Part shown: piece after piece, positions 35,301-46,242 of the stretch
Position numbering within the stretch: position 1 is the stretch's first letter
How the letters are laid out: every line of letters starts with the position of its first letter
Origin: Andrena cerasifolii
Lineage: Eukaryota; Arthropoda; Insecta; Hymenoptera; Andrenidae
Assembly: GCF_050908995.1 (NCBI RefSeq)
Contig: NC_135120.1
Span: 9,747,433 to 9,811,432, forward strand
DNA length: 64,000 bases
Reading direction: 5' to 3'
Notes under the pieces: model-generated
Database searches by the model: none
Seen by the model: only the letters and a program-made list of their open reading frames with translations
What the model was told of the DNA's origin: nothing
Translations under genes and position numbers: made by a program

Positions 35301-36537
35301 GACGAATAAAGTTAATTTTTTTTATTCGAAGTTTTTCTTTAAATAAAAATTGCGTCCATCTCTGGTCTAAATGGACCCAGGCACGAGACCCCTGGTGTGG
35401 TTGTTTGTACTGTCCGTCTTTCGAGAGTTAAGGTTTTGAGATTGATGGAAGATCTACCGAGCTGAGTGGAGGTAAGAGTGATTGGGACGCGTGGCTATTG
35501 ATGACGGTTCAATTCCTTCGGGGGAGGGTTTAATGTCGATTATGAAGCTGTCAGGCTGGTGGAATGGAGGAAATTAAGAGGCTGGTTTTATTGGCAAAGG
35601 ACTTAATGAATCATGGGCGAGATACGATCGGAGTAGGGAAACTTTGAAAGATTATTTTATCCTTCAACGTTGAGTTAGTGTTGATGGAAGTGGCATATGT
35701 TTCTTTACTTTTGATTTCTACTCTGGAATCTACAAAACCTGCAGTTTTATCAATATCTGTGTCACTTTGATACTTTATACCACTGGTTAATATTCTTAAA
35801 ATATCAATAAGATATGCAAATCTTTAAACGATCGCATTCTTATGTGACCAGCAATGGAGCCACTTCGTTTGAATTATTAAAGAAACTCTGTTTCGTTTCA
35901 TCTCAACTGAAATATTCATTTGCGAAGGAACTTTCTCTAGAAAGTAAGGACAGAATGGTAAAGGAACGTAGGATTTTCCAACCTGAATCAACGTAAGCCC
36001 TTTGCGCGTGGAATCCAAATGCAAAACGCAGCAGTTCTGCAACGTAACGCTCCGATTGAATGCACTTTATGCGTCAGCTACCGTGACAAACTCATTGTTA
36101 ATGATCTACATTCGATCGCGCACGTTACGAAGGAGAATCGTCGTAATTCATTCGCGCGGGGGAATGTTACTTTTAAATCGTCGCGCCGCTCGGCTTCCAT
36201 ACGAGTTAACATATAATCCGTCGCATTGTGCAGCCCCCAGCGCCTTGCATTCTCTGCCTCGTGTGGGCTCGATGACTTATCGAGCCACGGACGCGCCAAT
36301 TAATCGCATTGTACAGCTCAGTCTCGTACGATTCGCCGAAATTATCACACGCGCAGCGAAAGACTCGTGTGCGGAGTGTTAAAAATTGTGTACTCTTGTG
36401 AATACTGATGGGCAATAATTATATTGGGGAGGGGGTTAATGGGAGTGGATACTGCGAAGAAGAGGGTTGAGACAAAATCTGAACGTCTTTTTAATAAATT
36501 TTTAAATTGAGAAACTCTGATCTATCGAATAGACATG
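32361..36537. other. Non-coding sequence, mixed
   Basis: CpG-rich around 32,500-33,020 and 34,330-35,000, otherwise AT-rich. A minus-strand ORF at 33467-33754 is listed separately. A short hairpin (AGCAGAATT... near 33391-33419) is unremarkable. No element ends were recognised. Confidence 0.4.
33467..33754 (-). other. Unrecognised 95-codon ORF
   Basis: Unlike most ORFs here it is not arginine- or serine-rich and looks like ordinary globular sequence (for example PLDYYWTDHCAATVGFYLP). I do not recognise it. It could be a fragment of an old coding exon or a retrotransposed piece, or chance. There is no convincing splice framework around it, and it lies antisense to the inferred host transcript. 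Confidence 0.2.
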
Positions 36538-37140
36538 GCAGGCAATCCTAATTATTCGAATTGCTACATTGGGAGATCCTAATTATTCGAAGTGCCCAAT
36601 TAGGAAATTCTAATTATACAAATCGCCAAATTAGGAAATCCTAATTATTCGATTTGCCAAATTAGGAAATCTAATTTAGTGGAATTCCTACATTCGGAGA
36701 TTGTAATTTATTGTAATTCCTGCATTAGGTAGTTCTAATTTATTGGAATTCTTTCATTAGGAAATTCCTATTTATTGGAATTCTTTCATTAGGAAATTCC
36801 CATTTATTGGAGTTCTTTCATTAGGAAATTCCAATTCATTGGAACTCTTACTTTGAGAACTTCTAATTTATCGAGATTCCCGCATTGGGAAATTCATATT
36901 CTCAAGATTCCTGCATTAGGAAATTCATATCATCAAGCTTCCTGCATTAGGAAATTCATATTATCGAAATTTCTGCATTATAAATTTCATATTATCGAAA
37001 TTCCTGCACTAAGGAATTCTAATTTACTGGAACTCCTGCATTAGGAAATTATTGTTATCGAAATTTTCAAATAATAAAAATCTAATTTTTCGAATTCCCT
37101 ACACTTGAAAATTACAGCATATCGAACTTCTTAAGCAAAT
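36538..37140. repeat. Degenerate tandem array, unit about 32 bp
   Basis: About 18 diverged copies of a unit like GGAATTCTTTCATTAGGAAA TTCCTATTTATT. The two best-conserved neighbours (36776-36840) are exactly 32 bp apart and differ at few positions. Copies toward the edges have drifted (for example CTGCATTAGGAAATTCATAT). The array is AT-rich and old compared with the 15-bp minisatellite. Confidence 0.85.
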
Positions 37141-37576
37141 TCTGAAACTCTACCTCGTGAAGTTTCCCAATAAAACACCTCGACTTATTGATCCTCCGAA
37201 TTGAGAAATCCCAATTCCACAAATTTCCTCATTCAGGGCCTCACAGGTACACAAACTATAGTCCCATGCATTTTCCTTTTTCGTGTGAGTCGTCATTATC
37301 ACACGGAAATCCGAGAGACTGTATTCGAGTGACGCACAGTGAGAAATCCGCATTTATTCTCGAGTCTGTAGCCCGGAGGGGCACCGTCACGTAATAGCGA
37401 TTACGCGATAACCGGAAATCGGGGAGACACGTAACGATCAATGTGACATGAAACCCAATAGACAACGTCGAACACAATAGTTTAATAATTATTCAATTTC
37501 TTTCGCCGCCGACAGTCCGCGCAGAATGAACGATATTTCGCGGCTCGTTCACGAGCGATTTATTAACGAGTAACGT

Positions 37577-37601
37577 TAATTTTTTTCTGTTACAGGTGAG
37601 T
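37577..37601 (+). promoter_or_regulatory. Recursive-splice-like site (ratchet point)
   Basis: TTTTTTTCTGTTACAG (AG at 37594-37595) is joined directly to GTGAGT (37596-37601). A possible branch point (GTTAAT) lies just upstream of the tract. A second donor, CTTG/GTGAGT, follows with GT at 37649-37650, bounding a 53-nt segment (37596-37648). This is the layout of a recursive-splice exon: the acceptor is recognised with the downstream donor, then the regenerated upstream donor is used and the segment is skipped. The strand agrees with the site at 1290. Confidence 0.5.
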
Positions 37602-37648
37602 GAGAGAACGCCCTGCCTTTATTATTCCCGAACAATGCTGCCGTCTTG
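37596..37648 (+). other. Possible recursive-splice (skipped) exon
   Basis: This 53-nt segment lies between the CAG acceptor and a GTGAGT donor and itself starts with GTGAGT. Its length is not a multiple of three, so inclusion in mature mRNA would shift the frame, consistent with a segment that is normally skipped. It shows no coding signal. Confidence 0.35.
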
Positions 37649-38693
37649 GTGAGTGAATATTTTACACCAACGTCGAGCCACTTCTTATCGTTAAAATCGA
37701 AAACAAAGGTTAACTATACGTTCGTTACTTGAAAGGGGTCCCAATCAATGGGTTAGCACCTTTAGACATTAGAGCTACATTTTGCCAGGAGAATAGTACA
37801 AAAATATTTGTACACGCCAATCAACAGTGTTACACAATAGGAAGTTGTGCCATACAGAGTTAACCTGCGTAGAAATGAACTTGTGCTACAAAGAAGACAG
37901 ATGGTTCTAAGGAAGAATAATGGTATGAATGGGAATAGGTTGCCACAGGCAAAGAGGTACATATTAAGTTTATTACCAGTAAAACGAACTATAATTACCA
38001 ACAATTACTAAAATTCGGACTTTATACTCCAACATCGTAATGCAAATGTGCACGTAGCAAAGAATAAAAAGATCATTTTGCAAACTGAAGGAATATAATA
38101 CGTAGGTGTTGACCATTACCCCTGTAGGTCTTCTAATCTTGCACATCTTTCTTCACCCCATTTTACCTCCCCAACCATCTGCCTTAAAACCAACCATCTC
38201 CCCTCTTCAGAAGCAATCTTCAATTCCTACAACTACCATCAACATAAGCCACTTCTCGTGGCCATTAGCGAGTAAACCACCGCCAGGGGGTAACCCCCGC
38301 GAGCCCAAACTCGCCCAGTCCCTAAACCCAAGCGGTCAAGCATTTCGTAACCGTTGCATGCGAGAGAAAGTAGAGGTACCTGCCAGTCGTGTACACCCTT
38401 CCCAGCGAGCCTTCATCGCGGCTGTCTGAAAAGTGTTCCGCGAAGGACGTACCGAAGAAAGCGCGTCAGAAATTTCGAAGTAGGTCGCGTGTCCCGGGTA
38501 GGTACACGCTCCGCCATCGATTCCGATCGTAACACTTCCACGGCGTTCCCATCGGTTTCTCGTGTTTGACAGCTGTTCGTGTTCGCCCCGATGCGCGTAG
38601 TGGGCATACGTGGGCATCAACTTGTCTGCCGGCCGACCGGGCCTCCATCTTGAAAGGAATGTCGTTCGCGAGCGCGCGCGTGGGCCCACGAAA

Positions 38694-38722
38694 TATATAT
38701 ACACGTGTATATATATATATAT
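38694..38722. repeat. AT-rich palindrome
   Basis: ATATATACACGTGTATATAT around 38697-38718 is a perfect palindrome centred on CACGTG. It is likely derived from TA/CA dinucleotide repeats, although CACGTG is also an E-box sequence. Confidence 0.7.
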
Positions 38723-41700
38723 CGGTATACTTTTGCGTGCCCACGCTCGCCTTGTCGCGGCCACCGGGAGCCTTTTAATGTTAAACACGTTGCGAAATCC
38801 TGCTGGTCGTTTACACAACCGTCCTGCGCTCCTCCCGTTTCCCGAAACCAGCGACGGGCGATACCGATGGCGAAACCCTCCCCGCAAATGTCAACCTGTT
38901 CCTAGCCAGCCTTGACGAAAGTCATCGGCTTCGACGTGCAGGGTCACGACCGAGACTTGGCGAATTTTTCACGCAAAAGGGGCGGTTTTTGTTGAGGGAG
39001 TGGAGGATTCTTTTCGGGGGTTGCATACCTTTGACAGCTCGGAAAATAGGGTTAACTTTGGGATTTTTTTCATATTAAACAATTTTATATTCAAAAATCA
39101 AGACATACACCTTTTGCGTATAAGTCGAGCTGGATTCTCTTCAAGGAGGAATTTGATATTTTAAGAATTTGCGATACCAAAAGTATTTCAGAGATTAGTG
39201 ACCGATTTGAATAAATTTTTGCACGAATGTTCTTAAGACTAGTCTAGTACTTGCCGGCGTCGATTTTGAAAAAATGTATGTATGGAGAAATGGCAGCTAC
39301 TCTAAGTTTTCCTCTTCTTTTGTTAATAAAAAACGAAAGAAGACATTAATCGAAAAATCGTCTCGAAATTGTCACTATTTTTGTAAATGCAGATATAGTA
39401 GAGGAATTTTCCTATAGAGAAGAAATTTAACACTTATTCTGTACAACGGAACTAAAGAAAGGGTATTGTGCAAAAAAAACCTTGTACGTGTCCTCATTTG
39501 GAGGCTATAGTGCGATAGAATGAGTAAATGTATTCTTATGTAACATACAGATGGACACACGAGCTGGATACACGTAGGGCTTAGATAGAACGTTCAGCGT
39601 CTACCGTATTTGGAAAAGAAACAATTTCATTGTGTAATTTGTCCTCCTGTCGCGTTTTGAAACGACACCACAAATTGGTGTAGACATTGCAAGGATAATT
39701 TTGGTCAGAACAGAGTCTTCGGAATAGAATAAAACACGTAGAACCTACTTTTATTTCCATAACAAGATTTATGGAATTTAAGAATGTCTTCATAATTTTT
39801 CATAACACTCCTGTCACAAATATGAAAAAGAAGGTAGTACCACAAAGATGGGGGTGCCATTCAGCCATCAAGCTATTTTCAGATTCTAACAGAAAATATC
39901 TTTCAAATCTTCATAGTACTTCCTTTATAAAAAATTATCATACACTCGTTATCATAAATATAATCAAATCACCACTAATTCAACAATCAACGATTCACAC
40001 CCCTTTACTTACGTAGAAGGACCTTTCGTCAACGTTAATAGCTCTGTTCAACAATTTACACTAATTTAACTTTCCTCCGTCTCGAAGACGCACGAACGAT
40101 CCCCCATCGTTCTCGATCCCACGAAACTTCGATCCCCCGCAGAATTTTCACCCCAACAGCGCTCCATCGGCGTTCGATTGATTTATCTGCCCAACGTTCG
40201 CTCCCATCGTCCCGACAATATCGCGCGCGCGTCACATAAAATAAGTGTACAGTGTAATTTAAAGCAATAAAGAAAATCGCGAAATCGGAGAGCTACTAAC
40301 GGGGACGCGTATGGAAAACTCGCCGCGGCGGAGCAAGTAGGGTACGGCACGCCATAATGGCCGACCCGCCGGCAATAATAATGATCGATCGTTGCATAAT
40401 CAATAGGTTACGCAATTTGCCCCGATAATCGCGGCGAGCCATGAATGACGAGCACACGAGCATCGTCTAACGATCCCTAATTATCCTTAGGGTCCCGTGG
40501 CCAGGCGCCGGTCAGAGGTAGATTCTAACCCAGATGTAGATTTATGCCGGCCAGGCCTCGTTAATGCTTGAGTTGCAAGTATCGCTACACTTTGTAATCT
40601 TTGTATCCGTGTTCTCCACGCCGCGATGTTAAACGCGCTCTTTGGGGGAAAAAGGAAGGGAAGACACAAGAAACAGGGGTCTCGCGTGAAGCAAAAGCCT
40701 TGATACTCGGACCTTAACCCTGATGAGACGTCCGTGAGGTTTGCTAGTACATAGGAGTCTAAGAATTTTTTAAAGCTACCGTGCAGGGAATAGTACGTAT
40801 ATAATAATGTGATTAAATAGGCTGAGAGTTTGTTTGTTGAGTGGATAAATTATTAATGGATAGAGTAGTGTGAAGAATGCCGAGGGATTTGGAATTCTTC
40901 AATTCTGCTGTTTAATTGCACTGTCTTCGAGTTGAACTCCACATTTGATTTCCTCCATGTTCTTGCCGAGTATTTTTAGCAACGTCTAAGTATTTTCAAT
41001 CGTCACCCAAGGCTACTCAAAATTACGATACACTAAAGTGACTCATCCATGTCTGATCAAGTGTTCTCGGACTGTTTATTGACTTGGGTAGCACAACTCG
41101 ACGATCCAAAGAGGTTCCGAAGGCAGTGAGTAAAGGCGGATCACCGACCTCGGCCCATTTTGAAATCGCGATAAAAAAGTGGCAGCCGTGGCCAAAACGG
41201 GAGACAAAGAGCTGGACGTGTCCATTTTTGGAAGGATTGAAATTGAGTGGCGCGCGTGCAAGCTATGAACCAGCGGACAGGTGAGCAGGCTTGTCTCAAG
41301 GCGAGCGATCCTCGGAGTGAGAGTGAATTTGAAAGCGACAGCGAACGCTCCGTCGCATTTTGTTACGGCTCCGCCAATAAATAATATCCTTAAGGCGCTT
41401 TTGTCGTCGTGCTGCTCGCGAAGATCGCGAACCGGGAAGCTCGCGATACAACGGAGCACCATTAGCTTTACACCAAGGTGACGAGACGATTTGCGCTTGT
41501 TCTTCGACAAGTGGGACGTTCCATTAAGAATTTCAATTTCTTATTTAGGATACTGTCTTTGCATAAATGATATTTATATGACTTTTTCGAGAAAAGTGTG
41601 TTTGGAGATCTTGCAGTTCTTCTGGTGAGAGGAATTCTCTCTCCCTCCATTTTCTTGATTGATAATTGAGATACTTGAGTTTAGGTATTATTTGGGGAAA

Positions 41701-41956
41701 GTAGTGACGGGTTCCAGTGTATCTCAAGTATTTTTGTTCGTTCTTGTAGAAGTTGATTCTGACGAAATGAACTTTTGGTATCGAATTCATCGATATCCGT
41801 GAATACATACTGAGCTTGATCTTCTTCTTTGAATACCTATGTGCTTCTAAATATTCAGAAGTCTTGTACTCATTTTTCTTTATTAGGTGGTCAATTAAAA
41901 ATGTTTTATTGGTAAATGGGGAGTACTGTGTAAACGGTATAAATTTTAAAGGATAT

Positions 41957-42128
41957 TATTATTGTTATTAATAGTCTTTATTACTTAAGAACAGTAATTC
42001 ATAAAGAATAGCGGAGTAAAAGGGGAGGCTGCAGTACAAGACTGTTAGTAGCCTAACCTATGACTAAATAACTAAAACTAATGCAGAAAAGTAAAAACAG
42101 AAAAATTAACAGAAAAATTATTCTTTTT
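41957..42128 (-). mobile_element. 5'-truncated LINE tail with target duplication
   Basis: Direct repeats ATAAATTTTAAARGATAT (41939-41956 and 42129-42146, 17 of 18 matching) flank a 172-bp insert. Read on the minus strand, the insert ends with AATAAAGACTATTAATAACA and then AATAAT, the same form as the tail at 61366-61406. This is a standard target-primed insertion that stopped early. Confidence 0.85.
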
Positions 42129-42146
42129 ATAAATTTTAAAAGATAT

Positions 42147-45100
42147 AAACTTTATTAGTGTTCTCTATTATCAATATCTTTTCCGCACTTTCATTGACTG
42201 GATGTCGGTTGCACCTGCCACTGGCCCACTGTGGTGTGAATCATGCCTTAACTGTAGCTGATCCTCGTCCTACGGCTACCTGATATACGATCTTTTTTCC
42301 TCTGCAAGGTACACGCTTGACGTGTGCCCGAGGGCCGAGAACCCTTGAGGTAGGTCAAGACCAGTAACGAGGAAGATACAAAGTCCCATACGAGTTATAG
42401 TTTGAGGAACCAGTCCGTTTCTGCCTCCCGATTACCATGGTGCCAGAAAAAAAACGTGTTCCAATCATGACAACATCTCCGAAAAACTTCGCTTATCACA
42501 CCGATCAGCCTGCAAACCAAACTCATCCATAAATTATTACAGATACCTAAAAATTCAGCAAACAGTAATTTTAATCGTTGGCTGATAATTCCTACTTCGA
42601 AAGTTCGAGAGAGTCCTCAATATCATTCTATTGCACTCATATGTTTAACAATTGCATACATACCTCAACTAATTCCTAAACTCACTTTTCAAAAAAAAAA
42701 GAACGGAGATTCGTAGGAGAAAAGTGTGTTCAAACATTTCCACTAATTTCCAGGGGTGGGATCGCCCGATTCCCATTCCCAGGCGCATATTTCAAGCCAC
42801 CCCCTATTTCGTACCCTATAGTCAGTGCGCCGCAACTCTGTTGGAGCGTATCGCGCGTTCATGCGCACACACGCGCATGCGCCGCTAACCATCGGCGGCC
42901 GACGATTGCCAGCTTGTTATTAATCTTAATTGCCATCTAGAGGCTGCCAATTAACAACGCCTGTCACTTGTTTTTCCCTCGGGTAGGCACTATCTTGCCA
43001 GAGGGTCTTCGGCGGTGCTCTCACCACTCGGTGTTGCACACACTCCCCCTTGGCGCATCTCTCCCTCCCATGATGCTTATCCCTCCTCACCCTCCCCGCA
43101 CTTCCCTCTTTCGCCCGTCTCTATCTCTGTTCCGTTCTAGCGCCCCACCCGTGGTATTCTGTAATTATCACCGCCTATGGAAAATATAATTATTCGAGAT
43201 TCCCCGCAGGGTGGTCAACACGGGGATACATTATCGTCGCGCGGTAATACGCGGGTCTGTGCGTTTTAATGGTATCGATTACCAAGGGATCGCGCGGATC
43301 CGAAAAAAAGAATCATCCACCGTGATCGAGAAGCAGGGGACCGTTTCGCGGATAAACGGAAAGCGCCCCCTCCCCGCCAACCCACCCCTTGGCCGCGTAT
43401 CATCCGCGCGAATTAAACGGATGCAATTATGATCTCTTACTTGCCAGCTGGGTCGTCGGTGTTTTATTTACCCCGCGACCGAATATTTATGCGCATGCTC
43501 GCGGCCCGCGAGCGCGGCGAAACGATCCCGAGCGCAGGAAAACTGGTATGCAAATAAATCGATAAGTACGAGACAGATTTCCTGTGTCGAGCGTTACATG
43601 CGCGCGGAACCTCGGTACCGTTTTTCTCTTTCCACTCGTCCTTTTTTTTTTAGGAGGGTAGGGGGACTTGAAAGTAGTCGGGTACTGGATAGGTATCGAT
43701 AGGGTGGGTTCATTCAATTAATAGCACGGAGGACGAAGGTACGCGTGGAAGAATATGAAGTTGCACTGTGCTTTGGAAACGAGCCCTGAGGTGTGCTTGT
43801 TCTTTGGAACTTCTATGCATGATTTAGCAGAGTGCTTCGTCTTTCCATAACGAGGCTACACGTTTGGGGGTTTTCGTAATGCGAGAGAAGTGTTCGGTAT
43901 ATTACTTCGCATCAAGAACAGCGGGTATATTGAAACGGACCCCGCGGTTAGCGCTAGATACTTTCGTACGGACCCATTACCGTGTACCCGGGGAATGGCC
44001 GCAATCTGCGAAACAAACAAGCTGAATATGCCGACCAGCGAGTTGCAGTTATAAAGTGCAGCCGACTCGAACCAACGCCGAATTGCAACCGTTGCCGGCC
44101 GAACTTTCTAAACGAACGCGATGAAAAACAACGGTCACGCGGCGGATTATGAATCAGCGTTAAAATTCTAATTTGCCGAACCGCCGGCTATTCTTGCTGG
44201 ATATCGTTACCTCCGTTACGGGCCCGTGGCCAATCGGACTTGACATCATAATTTAGACACTTTTTCGGCTACGGGCGGGATACGAGCCAGGCGCTCGCGA
44301 ATCGAGGTTATCCCGTCCGCCGCAATCGTCGACGTGATTGATAACGTCCCGAAGAATTCGTGTCTTTAACAGTCCGAATAAATCACGGGAGCGTGAGCGG
44401 GCCCAAAGCCGGCTACGATCAGATACGCGGGAACTCATTTTACCGTGTGTTTTCCGAACGAACTTGTTTGCCTCACGGATAGCTGTGATGTAACAACTGG
44501 ATAGCGTTTCGCGCACAGTCGGTAAGAATGCAGAAACCGTAGTCAACTTGACGTCGCGCGGAGCGGGACGGGGAATTATCCTACACGATTTCGGTGTAAT
44601 AAGAGCGCAGCACAGAAGCGTGTCATTACGCGTTCGCATTGAGTCGTTGTTTTAACAAAAACGCCCGTCGTTCGGGAACTTTGGTTATCATAGCTGATTG
44701 GCGATCGAATAACCTCTCTCGACCCCGTGGAGTAAAGAATCGTGGATAAAGATACAGCGAATCTTCGACTAGCAGAGCAAAGCACCACTATTGATAGCTC
44801 GAAGCTCGACCAAGCCCATAAATCCCCGGCTAATGGCCGTAATTAGTCGACGTTGGTTAACCCGAGGAACGGATAGAGAAGGAAATGAGTTGCAGTTTCT
44901 GTGCGAATAGCCGCGTACGTGAAAACAAGCCCAGTTCTGGCCATCGGGCTGAATTAAGAGCGCCACGGTTGGCTGGACTGGGAACTGTCGATAAACGATC
45001 GTCGGAGCTGTTAATCGTTAATACCAGCGAAATGAGAGATTTGCTCGTAGTGAAATTTAAGGCCCGGCATGCAACTCGGGCAGGGTGTGCAATCGTGTGC

Positions 45101-45485
45101 ACAATGAACCAGTCTGCGGCGATCGAGCAAGGCCGTTTTGCGATCGCTCGTGCGCGTCGACCGCGTGCACGCGCGCGCTCGCGCACGCTCGCGTTACTAC
45201 CGACGGAGATTCAGCACAAGTTACGTCGAGAGTGAATTCCCCTGGTAAAATCGAGAGTGACGCGATCCGATGACCGTAACCGTCATAACTGTAACCGTAC
45301 GGCGACGATCTTTTAGGTTACGTTCGATGGTGAGATCAGTAGGCGTGTTTGCGTAATTAGAATCGTTTAATCATTATTTACAGAACACTATAGGCAGCCA
45401 TCTTCAATAATCCCTAGTGGAATGCACGAAATGGTTCTATGGAGAATTCATTCTGTAATCGCAGAAATATTAGTCAAAACAGTGA
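42147..45485. other. Non-coding sequence, CpG-rich
   Basis: CpG-rich over 42,800-43,620 and 43,900-45,300, with overlapping chance ORFs on both strands and a (GCGC)-rich run at 45160-45190. No element ends, arrays or RNA genes were recognised. Confidence 0.45.
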
Positions 45486-45487
45486 TA

Positions 45488-45661
45488 GCAAATTCGCCAG
45501 GCACGCACTGGCACTGCAAAGGTGCCAGAAATTATCATACATGGCATTGATTGGTTGTTTCTGATAGATACGAAGATAGCTCTATAAGAATCAACCAATC
45601 AAAGTCAGGTACGACAATTTCTGGCACCAGTGCAGTGCCAGTGCGTACCTGCCGAATTCGC
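45488..45661. mobile_element. Palindromic TA-flanked MITE, 174 bp
   Basis: TA (45486-45487 and 45662-45663) flanks 70-bp inverted arms (left to 45557, right from 45592) starting GCAAATTCGCCAGGCACGCA. About 59 of 70 positions match, and the loop is about 34 bp. Almost the whole element folds back. Its right end lies 8 bp from the left end of the next MITE. Confidence 0.87.
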
Positions 45662-45669
45662 TATGAGTA

Positions 45670-46240
45670 GTGATCCTCTAGGGAGTGATCGGTATAACCG
45701 TCCCTGGTTTAGAGCCGATTTCTCCAGGGAAAACACAGTACAACTGCTCTATCGCTGAAAAGATAGGGAAAGCAAACTGAGTGCAATTTAACATATATTA
45801 AAAATTAAGTACCTATATTTTGTTTAAGTACGAGCGCTCGTTAGAGACTGATACCTAGAATACATTGTTATTGAAACGAGGTGCCAATTCGGTTGTGTTT
45901 ATACCTAGTAAGCATTTATAAAAAAAAACTGTTACGTATTCTTTATGGCAAAATAAACACATTTAAAAAAAAAATCAGTACAACCGCAACCATCTTGGAG
46001 CAAAACCGGAAATAAACATATCTATCTCTTTCTATCTGTATTTCTCTCTCTCTCTCTTTCTGTCAATATTTCTCTCTCTCTCTCTTTCTGTCAGTATTTC
46101 TGTCTCTCTTTCTATCAGTATTTCTGTCTCTTCCTTTTTTAGAGGTCTGTTTCTTTCTCTGTCTACTTCGCTTTTGCTCCAAATCGCGGCAACCAATCAG
46201 CGACGATACACGTTGTTCCGATCACTGCCTAGAGGATCAC
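45670..46240. mobile_element. TA-flanked MITE, 571 bp
   Basis: TA (45668-45669 and 46241-46242) flanks 23-bp ends starting GTGATCCTCTAGG with one mismatch. The interior is non-coding and contains a TC-rich tandem tract (46036-46140). It is a Tc1/mariner-type non-autonomous copy by its TA duplication. Confidence 0.85.
46036..46140. repeat. TC-rich tandem repeat
   Basis: About four imperfect units of TCTCTCTCTTTCTGTCAATA TTT type, 28-34 bp each. The tract lies wholly inside the 45670-46240 MITE, so it may travel with that family. Confidence 0.8.
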
Positions 46241-46242
46241 TA

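Larger units (their letters stand above)
37141..41938. other. Non-coding sequence, mixed
   Basis: Contains the second recursive-splice-like site (37577-37650), a short AT palindrome (38694-38722) and CpG-rich DNA at 38,300-38,960 with overlapping arginine-rich chance ORFs. AT-rich DNA follows to 40,000. The 144-codon minus ORF at 41076-41510 shows no recognisable domain. Confidence 0.4.

Noticed and set aside
35180..35400. Possible TIR element with GGGGTCTAAAT and GGTCTAAATGGACC
   Set aside because: The two words are in the same orientation, not inverted, and no target duplication was found.
41270..41290. ACAG/GTGAGC as a third recursive splice site
   Set aside because: No pyrimidine tract or branch point precedes it.
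41076..41510. 144-codon minus-strand ORF
   Set aside because: No recognisable domain or flanking gene structure; overlapping plus-strand ORFs are similar in quality.
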